From Triticum aestivum (lineage: Eukaryota > Streptophyta > Magnoliopsida > Poales > Poaceae): a DNA stretch of 64,000 nt. Positions 45,977-59,300 of the stretch are shown in pieces (the stretch's first letter is position 1; each line of letters begins with the position of its first letter). Made by a program: the position numbers and the translations under genes. The notes beneath the pieces are model-generated. The model saw only the letters and a list, made by a program, of their open reading frames with translations, did no database searches and was not told where the DNA came from. The stretch spans positions 249,225,099-249,289,098 of the forward strand of contig NC_057804.1 in the NCBI RefSeq assembly GCF_018294505.1. The letters run 5' to 3'.

Positions 45977-48709
45977 TGCAACATCCCAAATTTTCAATTT
46001 GGAATATTATACATTAGATCATCATTGCATATCATATTTTATTTGCATTTTTGCTTGATCCTAGAAATTCTACGCAACTCAAGGACCTACGGAGAGAGTT
46101 GGGGATTTTATTATTTTCATAATTGAGTTTTTCTCAAACTTTGAAAAGGGGATCAATTGGTTTTGATTATTTTTCTTCCTAATATTTCAAAAATAAAAAT
46201 GTATGAGAGGAGATAAAATGACTTCTCCAAAATAAATGAAATATTAAAGGAAAAATATGAAAATCAATTTAATTATTTCATTTGGTTTTATTGCAATTTT
46301 ATTTGAATTAGAAAAATTACACGTTTCCAAAATTGCATTTTAGGACCAAGAAAATGTTCATCCTGTTCTAAATATTTTATTTAGAATGTGAAATTTTGTT
46401 TTGGCATTTTAGATTTTTATTTATTTTTCTAGGATTTATTTAAGTTTCGGCGGAATTATTAAAAAAAATCTCCGCGTGCCCGACTGGGCCGAAGGCCCAG
46501 CCGAGCTGGCCCAGCGCCGTCGCCGTCTCTCGGGCCGGCTCGGGACCGGAGTCCCGAGCAAAGCCGCCGCCACCGCCCGAGTCTGGGAGGAGCACACCTC
46601 CCGAGACGGCCCCTCCCTCAAGCCAGCCGCCCCCTCCTCTTAAATACCGCACCCGCCGACCCCCACCACCACCTGAGCCGCCCGCCAACCCCGCCGCCAG
46701 CGCCGCCGCTCGCCGCCGCCGCCTGCTGCTGCCACCGCACCGTCGCCGGAGCCCCGCCGCCTCGCCAACCCCTCTGGAGCCCCGCCGAGGTAGTCGCCCG
46801 CCGCCGCCGGTTTTCTACAGAAAACCGATTCGGTTTTTTAGAAAACCCTAGGTTTTATTTTTTTGATCGGTTTATCTTTTTTTCTCGGTTTATTTATTCA
46901 GCGAGACCCGCTCGTTCGTACGTTTAAAGGAACGCTGTTCACCGTTTAGCCACAGACAACGAAAGTTCATTCGTTAGCCTGTTCTTCCGTTTTTCTTTTT
47001 CTCGGGTTTTTCGCGATTATTTTCAATCGTGATTCCTTATCCGAATTTCGTTCTAGTATAACTTTTCGCTCGTTTATCGGAATCAGGCGATTCAAGCGTC
47101 TGGAATTTCGCCTCGAAACCCTCTTTTCGTTTAACCAACTCAAACAAGTTTTTGCTACTTTAAAACATGACTTAGGTCCAGATTAGTAAACGAAGGTTGT
47201 TTCTTTCACCGTTTGAGTTTCGTTGCTTCGTTTGATTTTATTCTTTTTGCAAACCGGAGTTCTTAAGTTGAACTTTCTGGTTGGATCTCTTATTTGAGTT
47301 TTACCAATGCATTAGATTAGTGCTTATTGTATGCTTGTTTGTTTGTGATAGAGTACCTGGAGTGTGCAGCTTGCTACTACGAGTCTCTAGGTTTCATGGA
47401 TCATCAGCAAGGCAAGTAACACTTTGATCATACCTCTTTACTACCCAGTTTTATTGCATTAGATGAATTCTCAAACAATTGCATGATTAGGATTTGTTTA
47501 ACATTTGGGTTTTGGGAAGTAGATGAGGTAGTACCTATTATCCTGTTTATTATCAAATCTTTGGGAGTTACTTCTACGTTTGCTTATATTTCCATGCTAT
47601 GCTAGTAGACGTGGATTGGGTGAGTGTATCCATGACAGATGTGAGATTGTTAAATTAATGGTTTACTTAAGGTGGCAACATTAATACACATCTGGGTGGA
47701 TTGAGGCACCTAGGGAACCCAGTGTTGCCTGTATTTTTGGAAATCCCGGGGTACCGTGTGATTTTCCTATGGACCACCACCCGGGCTCAAAGGGATCATG
47801 AGATTATTCATGCTAGAAACTTCTGTGTGCAGCCGAAAGCTACTATGGGCTCTAGCATAGTTGATTAAGTCCTGTGAACTCTTAAAGTGGTAGAATAGCA
47901 GATGTAGGGGAAAATAGGTGTAACTGTCTACCGATCGTAAGGTGTAAACGCTTCTGAAAGACTATGTCTCGGCCATGTGTTTCTCAAACACCATGTAGTG
48001 CCAGAAATCCAACGAAGGAGATCGAGTCTTGTGGGGAAAAGTGTGCAAACCTCTGGAGAGTGTACAAACTAATCATGGTTATCCGTGTCCCCGGTTATGG
48101 ACGTTTTGAGTATCTAGTACATGGATCATCATGTGAATCTCCTCATGTTACTTAATTAATTCTGTTTGGGTTTAATGATTATGCTTAATTAGGATTGAGT
48201 TGGGTGATCCTTCTCAATGTTTAACAACCACCATGATAGTTAAATAAAATTTATTCCTTTGTTGTAGGAAAAAATGGCTTTATGCAAAACTGTAACCATG
48301 GAGCTTTCCACCAGCCACATATGCATGTAGTGATAGCATTATTCTGTTCATTACTCTCTATGTGTTACATTGCCAGCATATTCCATGTGCTGATCCGTTT
48401 TCGGGCTGCAACGTTCAGGTTGCAGACTTTTCAGATGATGAGTAAGGTGCCTTAGGTCGTGATCTTATACTCTGTGATGTCGTTGGAGTTGATGGACTCG
48501 CTTTATCTTCCAAGACTTCCGCTGTTATCGTTATTAGATGGCCTTAAGCCATATTTGTTGTAATAAGTTCTCTTTTGAGACATTCGATGTAATAAGTGTG
48601 TGATTGCTACTCTGTTATAAATCCTTCAAGTACTGTGCATGTCAGCATTACCGATCTAGGGATGACACTGATGCACAGAGATCAGACTGTTTTAGGTCTG
48701 GTCGCTATA
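45977..48709 (+). mobile_element. Solo LTR (gypsy-type, 2.73 kb) in the exonuclease pseudogene
   Basis: Starts TGCAACATCCCAAATTTTCA and ends GGTCTGGTCGCTATA, probably a mutated GCTACA end. It is flanked by a perfect 5-bp duplication GTGGT (45,972-45,976 and 48,710-48,714). There is no internal domain or second LTR, so it is the product of LTR-LTR recombination. A GC-rich leader lies at 46,470-46,820, with a weak TATA (CTTAAATACC at about 46,639-46,648). Removing it with one GTGGT restores the exonuclease frame. Confidence 0.85.
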
Positions 48710-48771
48710 GTGGTAGACCAAGCACATGTTATGTACGCAAACCTGGATCATGGCGTGCTTCTTATTCTCTG

Positions 48772-51700
48772 TGTCACGCCCAATATGCGATACTATCCTA
48801 AAGAGACTAGAAGGTCCCACCAAGGATAGAACCGCATATTGAAACGCTTTTGCAAGGTGGATATCATTACATCAACATTACATAATAGATGGGGATACAT
48901 ACAAGAGGCATACAATGCCACACGAATACAACATCACAATACATTAGAGCATCATCCGACTACGGATGAAACACAAACTGAAACTCAAACGACATCCACC
49001 CTACTAGCCCAGGCTACCGACCTGGAACCTATCCCCTGATCGAAGAATAAGCAGAAGAAGAACTCAACGCAAAGCAAGCATTGCTCTCGCGTCATGATCA
49101 TCGCATAAATCTGTACCTGCAACTGTTGTTGTAGTAATCTGTGAGCCATGAGGACTCAGCAATCCCATTACCATGGTTATCAAGACTAGCAAAGCTTAAT
49201 GGGTAAGGAAGTGGTAAGGTGGTGAGGTTGCAGCAGCGACTAAGCAAGTATGGTGGCTAACATACGCAAATAAGAGCGAGAAGAGAGCAAACGGAATGGT
49301 CGTGAAGCTAGCAATGATCAAGAAGTGATCCTGAACTCCTACTTACGCCAAACATAACCCAGAAACCGTGTTCACTTCCCGGACTCCGCCGAAAAGAGAC
49401 CATCACGGCTACACACGTGGTTGATGCGTTTTAATACGAATCTTGTGTCAAGTTATCTACAACCGGACATTAATAAATTCCCATCTGCCTATAACTGCCG
49501 GTACGGCTTTCGAAAGTTTATACCCTGCAGGGGTGTCCCAACTTAGCCCATGACAAGCTCTCGCGATCAACAAAGGATATACCTTGTCCCAGGAAGACCC
49601 GATCAGACTCGGAATCCCGGTTTACAAGACATTTCGACAATGATAAAACAAGACCAGCAAGACCGCCCGATGCGCCGACAATCCCGATAGGAGCTGCACA
49701 TATCTCGTTCTCAGGTCAACACCGGATGAACACTATGTACAACTAAAACCAGACCTCGAGTTTCCCCGAGGTGGCGCTGCAAGTGGCTCTGGTTCGGACC
49801 AATACTTAGACAAGCATTGGCCCGGGGGGGCTGTAGTAAAGATGACCCTTGGGTTAATTACTCCCAAGGGAAATGTAGGTGGTGGTGAGGCTAATGGTAA
49901 AACCAATGTTGGGCCTTGCTGGAGGAGTTTTATTCAAAGCGAACTGTCAAGGGGGTCCCATAAATCACCCAACCGCGTAAGGAACGCAAAATCCGGGAAC
50001 ATAACACCAGTATGACGGAAACTAGGGCCGCAAGAGTGGAACAAAACACCAGGCATAAGGCCGAGCCTTCCACCCTTTACCAAGTATATAGATGCATTAA
50101 TTAAATAAGAGATATTGTGATATCCCAACATAATCCTGTCCGTCATGGAGCAATCTTCAACTTCACCTGCAACTAGCAACACTATAAGAGGGCTGAGCAA
50201 AGCGGTAACATAGCCAAGCAACGGTTTGCTAGGAAGGGTGTCCAAGGTTAGAGGTTCATGGCAATTTGGGATGGCTTGAAGAGTAAATGATAGGTAGCGC
50301 AGCATAGCGATAGAACGAAGAAACTAGCATAGCAATGATAGTAGTGAGATCCAGGGTAGCGGTCATCTTGCCTGAAATCCCGCAAGGAAGAAGAACGAGT
50401 CCATGAAGAAGACGAAGCCACGAAGATGAACCAAGCGTAGACGAACGAATCCTCACGATCGCAACGAAACGGGAACTATCGAGAAGAAGCACAAAACATG
50501 GTAAACACACCACACATGAACAAGGGATGATGCACACACAAGCATGATGCATGAAAAAGCTAGATGAGGCTACTCATGGCAAGAGATGATGCAAACAAAA
50601 GCAACACATCAAGGCAAGTTTAAATGAGGACGGGAACAACATACAACAATTCCGGTAAGTCCTCATGCAAATTTCGAAATTGGTCCAGATCTGAACAAAC
50701 CTATGTTCAAGTTGTTAAACGGCAAGTTAAAATGCACCATGATGATCTACACGAGTTTCTAGTCAAGTTACATATGAAGTTCATTTAAATCGGAGCTACG
50801 ACCTAGAAGATATGAGCAAAACAAGTCAAACATGGCATTGATGCAAAATGCACCCAAACATCAAGCAAACATCTCAAAAGAAGGATGCAACATAATAATA
50901 TGAAACTACATGCAATTCTAAGCAAGTTTCATATAGAGCACACTCAAAACGGAGCAACGGTTCAACACACACATAAAACAAGTTATAGCAACAATCTGTC
51001 CAAAACAGCAACTAGGCATATTGCAAGCATCAAAACAACATGCTACAACACCCCATCATGAGAACAAAAGGCATGGACATGATGTACTGGTAAAGCATAA
51101 CAAAACATGAACACTGAGCTATCTCCAGAAATCAATAGAACATGCTCAAACACACATGGCAAGATTGCAAATAATAACAGTTCAGACATTGCAGAAAATA
51201 ACATCAGGTTGCAATGTTCAGAGCTATCAAACAACATATTATAGGAACTTATCATGGCAAACAAAGGCATGGCATGAATCTACTAATTGCATAGAACAAA
51301 AGTACTTCACTGACCATGAGCCAAAAAGGATCAGAAGATATGATGGCACCCATGTAAACATGGCAAGTTATGTTACAGATTCATACATGGCAGGAACAAC
51401 GATAAGTAGGCATGTAGATGAGCTTGTACCACTCACCAAAGAGCAATACATGGCATGGCAAGGCAACCAATAGTAAGAAGACATATTTATGAAGCTAAGC
51501 ATGGCAAGATCAAGTTCATAGGGTACATGAATCACTAACAACAATCATGGCAACAACTGAACTTAATTTTAACAGGCTGACATCAACACTATTTAGCAAC
51601 TTTGGAGCAAGATAACAACAAGGTACAGCAGGCTATAATTGCAACCAGGGCATGGCTGGATAGAGCATAACATGTAGAACAAAACACCCTTAGTGAACAT

Positions 51701-53894
51701 CTCCAGATTATGCATAGAATGATTTGTAGCAGCAGGTTTACATAGCATCACGAAATAACAGATTCAGCCTAGCAAAACAGCAACAACAAGTACACTACTT
51801 CACGAACTCGATTCACTCACCACAAGTCATTGCATGACAATATAAGCATAGCATCAGCAATAAGACATGTTTATGGAGCTAACCAAGGCAAGAACAAGTT
51901 CATAGCATGCAAGGATCAACTACAACAACCTTGGCAAAATTGAATAACATGTAAACAATCTGCCAAGAAACATTTTGTAGCAAAAGTAGAGCAAGTAAAT
52001 GACATGCTAGACTACTCCATAATTGCAACCAGGGGCATGAGTGTCTAGAGAAAACCGTATGTTCAAAACATCCTTACTGAAGTATCTCAAAATATGCATG
52101 GATCTCTCTGTAGCATCATGTTTACATGGCATCAAAATAACAACAGAACAGGGACTAAAATCAGCAACAACACGAAGCCTAGTTTGCATGCTTGTGCTAG
52201 TCACCACATTGATCACAAAAATACATGGTAAGCACCTTTGTAAAGGAGACATGGCATAGTTCAAAACACATGTAGACATCAACCTTATAGGATGCACACA
52301 TCAATCATGGCAAAAATGACAAATGAGCATGTTCTGTTAACAGACAGCAGACAACATCATATAGCACTCTTGCAACGATGATTCAGGTATCAAGATGAAC
52401 CCCAATGAACATGGTGCAAGAAATGAAGTAATCGTTGAGACGAACAATTTGACATATTACACACACGAAACGGAGCTGTATGCAGCAAGTTATGATGCGT
52501 TGAACATGGCATGATAATGTCAAAATATTTCAGGACAGTCAAATCGGGGGGTCAACCTTGTGGTCCGGATCTGGATCTGGACTGGGCGGGGCCGGGCTCG
52601 CCGGAGACGGGGCGATGAAGGCGGTCGGAGGGGTCGTGGACGGCGGGACCGGGCAGATCCGGCGGCCGGGCGCGGGAGGCGGCGCGGCGCCGGTGTGGAG
52701 GTGGCCGGAGCGGAGGAGAGAAGGGAGCCTGGCGAGCGACGTCGGGCGGCGCGGCGCTCGTCCGGGGCGGCATCGGCGAAGNNNNNNNNNNNNNNNNNNN
52801 NNNNNNNNNNNNNNNNNNNNNNNNNNNNNNNNNNNNNNNNNNNNNNNNNNNNNNNNNNNNNNNNNNNNNNNNNNNNNNNNNNNNNNNNNNNNNNNNNNNN
52901 NNNNNNNNNNNNNNNNNNNNNNNNNNNNNNNNNNNNNNNNNNNNNNNNNNNNNNNNNNNNNNNNNNNNNNNNNNNNNNNNNNNNNNNNNNNNNNNNNNNN
53001 NNNNNNNNNNNNNNNNNNNNNNNNNNNNNNNNNNNNNNNNNNNNNNNNNNNNNNNNNNNNNNNNNNNNNNNNNNNNNNNNNNNNNNNNNNNNNNNNNNNN
53101 NNNNNNNNNNNNNNNNNNNNNNNNNNNNNNNNNNNNNNNNNNNNNNNNNNNNNNNNNNNNNNNNNNNNNNNNNNNNNNNNNNNNNGGCACGGACGGGCTC
53201 GTGCGGGACCGATCCGGGTCCCGCGGGCCGAGCGATGGAGATGGCGGCGGGGGCGAATCGAAGGCGACACGTGGCGGCGGCGAGGGGGCTGCACATGTCC
53301 GGCGGTGGAGCGGGCATGTCCGGCGCGGCGAGGGAAGAGACTGCTAGGGTTAGGGTGGATTTGATCCGCGAATTTCGAGGGGAGGGGCATATATATAGAT
53401 TCTGGGAGTTAGGATAGTCCAAATGAGGAGCGGTTTTCGGCCACGCGATCGTGATCGAAAGACTGAGAGCATGGAGGGGAGTTTGCTGGGTTTTGTCCCA
53501 GTTAGGAGGGGTGTTGGGCTGCAAGACAACATAGGCCTTTACGGTTACCCGGTTAACTGTTGGAGTATCAAACGACCTCCAAATGGCACGAAACTTGACA
53601 GGCGGTCTACCGGTGGTATACCAAGGCCGCTTGGCAAACCTCGGGCCATTCTGAGAACGTTTAACACCCGCACATGAAAACAAGGCCTGAGAGGGGCGAC
53701 AGGGCACGCGCGAGAGGTCTGGACTCCGAACGGACAGCGGAGAGAACGGGAGAACCCGAACGGATGCAAGTTTTGAAAAACATGCGGATGATATGTAGAT
53801 GATGACATGGCAAAATGCAACACGCAAGAAAATGACATGGCAACAACGACGAATAACTGGCAGACGCCTGGCGCATCGAATCCGGGGCGTTACA
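48772..53894 (-). repeat. 3' LTR of the LARD element
   Basis: On the minus strand TGTAACGCCCCGGATTCGAT ... GGGCGTGACA. A TATA-like CTATATATAT on the minus strand at about 53,388-53,398 precedes a CCCTAACCCTAGCAG leader, typical of a plant promoter. Most of 50,500-52,500 is A-rich, low-complexity CATGGCAAGA/AACAACA-type DNA without ORFs. 404 N at 52,782-53,185. Confidence 0.9.
52782..53185. other. Assembly gap in LARD 3' LTR
   Basis: 404 N in a GC-rich part. Frames crossing it are artefacts. Confidence 0.95.
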
Positions 53895-56340
53895 ACACTC
53901 CTCCACTAACAAGAGATCTCGTCCCGAGATCTTAGGACCGAGACAGAAGAGAAAAGGGATGAGGTGAAACGCGAACTCAAGAGGAGAAGCAAAGAATCGA
54001 GAGCACTCGAGAAGAAGAGAGGAACGACGAGAAAGACGAGAATCAAATGCTCATGGAATCAGATAGACTATGAAAGCACTCCAGGTAGAATGAGATAAGA
54101 AACAAATAAGGCTGAAAAGGATTTAGGCAGCACTCTGGCTAACATTGGAAGGAATAGAACACGAGCTAGAGAGGATGGAATGATACTTGATGAAGTCATG
54201 ACACAAAACCTCCGGAAAGAATTGAAAGAGTTAAAAGAAAAGAACGGAGAAGAAAATGACAGCTTGTGCCACAAATGAAATAGAAAGCAACCTTAGAAGA
54301 AAAGATTGAATGGAGTTGTTGAGAAAATTCAACAACAAAAAGAATAAGCTTGTTGTGGACTTATCAAAACAACTCAAAACTTGAGGTGAAATTATGCCAC
54401 AAGCAAATGCTTGAATATCTGGGAATAACGAAGAAATGCAAAACTCCACTTCAAAAGAATACGGAGACTTAAATACACTTCGAGACTCGAGAAGAAAGAT
54501 ACTTGAACTCCACCAACAAAATCTTGATGAACTCTTGAAGAGTTAATTAAGTCATGAAGAACCACCATGAAGAACTCCGGTGCCAAAAGGATGACGAGAT
54601 AAGATTGAAGGATGAAAGAATAAGATGAGCCTTGCGATGATTTATATGGGGGTTCCGACGAAATGACCGAGGAAATTGAACTCCGGAAAATAAAAGATGA
54701 AAACACTTGGAACTAGAAATTATTCATCAAGAACAAACTCCGAAGGAAGGGATTAATCACCTGGGTGAAATAAGAATAAGATTTATTGTATGCTTATCCT
54801 TCATCAAAATAAATTGATGACGAGCAATGGATTTTGCATACTACTTATTCTTGTTGAAAAGGATTGAGAAGTGACATATCACAAACTTGAGAAGGTCTTC
54901 ATGAACCACCGGTAGGATTGAAAAGAATGAATGGATTAAAATGATAATCAAGGAAAAAAGAGTCTGAAGGAACCACCGTAAGAATTTGGAAATGACTGAT
55001 GAAAGAGAATGAATCATCGGGAAGAATTAGAAGAACAAATAAGCTGGACGGGATTTAGATGTAAAAGAACAAAGAGATCATGAGTTTATTAAAGAACACT
55101 TGAATGAAGCACCGGGATAATTGGATAACGGTAGCTGAAATGTGAGGGCGACGAATTCTTCTGGAATGATGGCCTCTGGTGAAAAGAAACTGGAAACAAC
55201 TTCTGACATACTCCGAATGGGTAAGAAAAGAATATCTGACGATTGGAATAATTCGAGAGGATGACATGAATCTAGAAGCACGAATATACGAGAGAACGAA
55301 CAAGATTTAGAGGAAAAACTCTTCTTCGGTCTTCAATGCTGAGAATGACAACGAGAAACACCACCGAAATTGTTGAGATACTCCGGGAGAATGAAAAGCG
55401 AAGAGGTTGAACCAACGACGAAAGAATTTGAAAGATCTTGGAGAAAGACATTTGACTGATGATAATTCATTCTTACGTCACACTTGAAAAGAATTGAGAA
55501 TAACTCCAGGGAAAATTAGAAGAGTCAGCTAAGATCCTGGGAAAAGGCCTGTGGGTTAGGGCCCACAAAAATAGAACACCGTTGGAAAGGGATGTTGACC
55601 AGATAGGTGATGCACCGGAACAATTGAAATATTTGAATGAGGTGACAACCTTGAATTAATTGGAAGACAGACGAATCTCCTGGGATGTCTTCTGAACTCC
55701 AGAATGATAAACTGGCGAGAGGCGAACGAGCATGGAAAACACTGAAGAGGTTCCACACGAATGAAATTGATGCTCGAAACAGACTCAGGCTCCAGGAAGA
55801 AGAGGGTGGGAGGGCGGGAAAACAAAAGCAACTTGGAGGGGGGAACCGATGAATATCTTGAAGAGAAAACACCGGTTGAAATCATTGAGGAAAGAAAGCA
55901 AAGATTTCACACGAGTAGGATGGATACTCGATTACGGACTCCGGTTTTGAGAAGAAGAAGGGTGGGCGGGTGGGAAAAGAAAACAACTGAGGATGGGGAA
56001 ACAACTTCGTTGAGAGCGAACTGAGGATTGAACTTGGCAAAGACAAAGAGGCTCGAGTCAACTTGACGAGAAATGCACCGGATGAAAAGAGCTGAGAACC
56101 AACGATCGGAAAAAACCAACTGCGTGAACCTAAAGAAAAATTTGAATGGGAAGAGGAGTAATTCAAAACACCTACGTCAAGATTCCTGACCAGAGCGACG
56201 AAGGGGCTAAGGAGTAAAAGAATTCCTACTCTCCGATATAACTAGACTTCGAAATCAGTTTTCTTCTAGACTCAACAACGGCCAAACTACACGATCAATC
56301 AATGGGGCTCCTAAGGTCGGTCGAGGCTCTGATACCAACT
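53895..56340 (-). other. Noncoding interior of the LARD element
   Basis: 2,446 bp of purine-rich (plus strand) DNA with no ORF of retroelement type. A perfect hairpin, AGATCTCG-TCC-CGAGATCT, stands at 53,914-53,932, about 20 bases from the LTR. GAAGAATTGAAGA-like phrases recur. Two related blocks at about 55,760-55,880 and 55,895-56,030 share AGACTC(A/C)GG(C/T)T ... GAAGAAGAGGGTGGG(A/C)GGG, a diverged direct duplication. The primer site is at the right end. Confidence 0.85.
56325..56337 (-). other. Primer-binding site of the LARD element
   Basis: Plus strand GGCTCTGATACCA, the complement of TGGTATCAGAGCC, which pairs with initiator tRNA-Met. It lies three bases from the LTR end and fixes the minus orientation. 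Confidence 0.9.
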
Positions 56341-59300
56341 TTTCACGCCCAATATGCGATACTATCCTAAAGAGACTAGAAGGTCCCACCAAGGATAGAA
56401 CCGCATATTGAAACGCTTTTGCAAGGTGAATATCATTACATCAACATTACATAATAGATGGGGATACGCACAAGAGGCATACAATGCCACACGAATACAA
56501 CATCAAAATACATTAGAGCATCATCCGACTACGGATGAAACACAAACAGAAACTCAAACGACATCCACCCTGCTAGCCCAGGCTGTCGACCTGGAACCTA
56601 TCCCCTGATCGAAGAATAAGCAGAAGAAGAACTCAACACAAAGCAAGCATCGCTCCCGCGTCATGATCATTGCACAAATCTGTACCTGCAACTGTTGTTG
56701 TAGTAATCTGTGAGCCACGAGGACTCAGCAATCCCATTACCATGGGTATCAAGACTAGCAAAGCTTAATGGGTAAGGAAGTGGTAAGGTGGTGAGGTTGC
56801 AGCAGCGACTAAGCAAGTATGGTCGCTAACATACGCAGATAAGAGCGAGAAGAGAGCAAACGGAACGGTCCTGAAGCTAGCAATGATCAAGAAGTGATCC
56901 TGAACTCCTACTTACGTCAAACTTAACCCAGAAACCGTGTTCACTTCCCGGACTCTGCCGAAAAGAGACCATCACGGCTACACACGCGGTTGATGCGTTT
57001 TAATTCGGATCTGGTGTCAAGTTATCTACAACCGGACATTAACAAATTCCCATCTGCCTATAACAGCAGGCACGGCTTTCGAAAGTTTATACCCTGCAGG
57101 GGTGTCCCAACTTAGCCCATGACAAGCTCTCGCAATCAACGAAGGATATACCTTCTCCCAGGAAGACCCGATCAGACTCGGAATCCCGCTTTACAAGACA
57201 ATTCGACAATGGTAAAACAAGACCAGCAAGACCGCCCAATGCGCCGACAATCCCGATAGGAGCTGCACATATCTCGTTCTCAGGGCAACACCGGACGAAC
57301 ACTACGTACAACTAAAACCAGACCTCGAGTTTCCCCGAGGTGGCGCTGCAAGTGGCTCTGGTTCGGACCAACACTTAGACAAGCATTGGCCCGGGGGGGG
57401 GACTGTAGTAAAGATGACCCTTGGGTAAATTCTCCCAAGGAAAATGTAGGTGGTGGTGAGGCAAATGGTAAAACCAATGTTGGGCCTTGCTGGAGGAGTT
57501 TTATTCAAAGCGAACTGTCAAGGGGGTCCCCTAAATCACCCAACCGCGTAAGGAACGCAAAATCCGGGAACATAACACCGGTATGATGGAAACTAGGGCG
57601 GCAAGAGTGGAACAAAACACCAGGCATAAGGCCGAGCCTTCCACCCTTTACCAAGTATATAGATGCATTAATTAAATAAGAGATATTGTGATATCCCAAC
57701 ATAATCATGTCCGTCATGGAGCAATCCTCAACTTCACCTGCAACTAGCAACGCTATAAGAGTACTGAGCAAAGCGGTAACATAGCCAAGCAATGGTTTGC
57801 TAGGAAGGGTGTCCAAGGTTAGAGGTTCATGGCAATTTGGGATGGCTTGAAGAGTAAATGATAGGTAGCGCAGCATAGCGATAGAACGAAGCAACTAGCA
57901 TAGCAATGATAGTAGTGAGATCCAGGGTAGCGGTCATCTTTCCTAAAATCCCGCAAGGAAGAAGAACGAGTCCATGAAGAAGACGAAGCCACGAAGATGA
58001 ACCAAGCGTAGACGAACGAATCCTCACGATCGCAACGAAACGGGAACTATCGAGAAGAAGCACACAACATGGTAGACACACCACGCATGAACAAGGCATG
58101 ATGCACACACAAGCATGATGCATGACAAAGCTAGATGAGGCTACTCATAGCAAGAGATGATGCAAACAAAAGCAACACATCAAGGCAAGTTTAAATGAGG
58201 CCGGGAACAACATACAACAATTCCGGTAAGTCCTCATATGCAAATTTCGAAATAGGTCCAGATCTTAACAAACCTTATGTTCAAGTTGTTAAACAGCAAG
58301 TTAAAATGCACCATGATGATGTACACGAGTTTGTAGTCAAGTTACATATAAAGTTCATTTAAATCGGAGCTACGGCCTAGAAAATATGAGCAAAACAAGT
58401 CAAACATGGCATTGATGCAAAATGCACCCAAACATCAAGCAAACATCTCAAAACAAGGATGCAACATGATAATATGAAACTACATGCAATTCTAAGCAAG
58501 TTTCATATAGAGCACACTCAAAACGGAGCAACGGTTCAACACACACACATAAAACACGTTATAGCAACAATCTGTCCAAAACAGCAACTAGGCATATTGC
58601 AAGCATCAAAACAACATGCTACAACACCCATCATGAGAACAAAAGGCATGGACATGATTTACAGGTAAAGCATAACAAAACATGAACACCGAGCTATCTC
58701 CAGAAATCACTAGAACATGCTCAAACACACATGGCAAGATTGCAAATAATAACAGTTCAGACTTTGCAGAAAATAACATCAGGTTGCAATGTTCAGAGCT
58801 ATCAAACAACATGTTATAGGAACTTATCATGGCAAACAAAGGCATGACATGAATCTACTAATTGCATAGAACAAAAGTCCTTTACTGACCATGAGCCAAA
58901 AAGGATCAGAAGATATGATGGCACCCATGTAAACATGGCAAGTTATGTTACAGATTCGTACATGGCAGGAACAATGATAAGTAGGAATGTAGATGAGCTT
59001 GTACCACTCACCACAGAGAAATACATGGCATGGCAAGGCAACCAACAGTAAGAAGACATATTTATGAAGCTAAGAATGGCAAGAGAAAGTTCATAGGGTA
59101 CATGGATCACTAACAACAATCATGGCAACAACTGAACTTAATGTTAACAGGCTGACAAAAACACTATTTAGCAACTTTGGAGCAAGATAACAACAAGGTA
59201 CAGCAGGCTATAATTGCAACCAGGGGCATGGATGGATATAGCATAACATGTAGAACAAAACACCCTTAGTGAACATCTCAGAGATTATGCATAGAATGAT

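Noticed and set aside
48839..49039. 66-codon frame present in both LARD LTRs (again at 56,408-56,608)
   Set aside because: Repeated only because it lies in both LTRs; short, no motif.
52520..53827. 435-codon minus-strand frame across the gap
   Set aside because: Over 130 residues are N; it lies inside a LARD LTR and the visible residues are biased by GC content.
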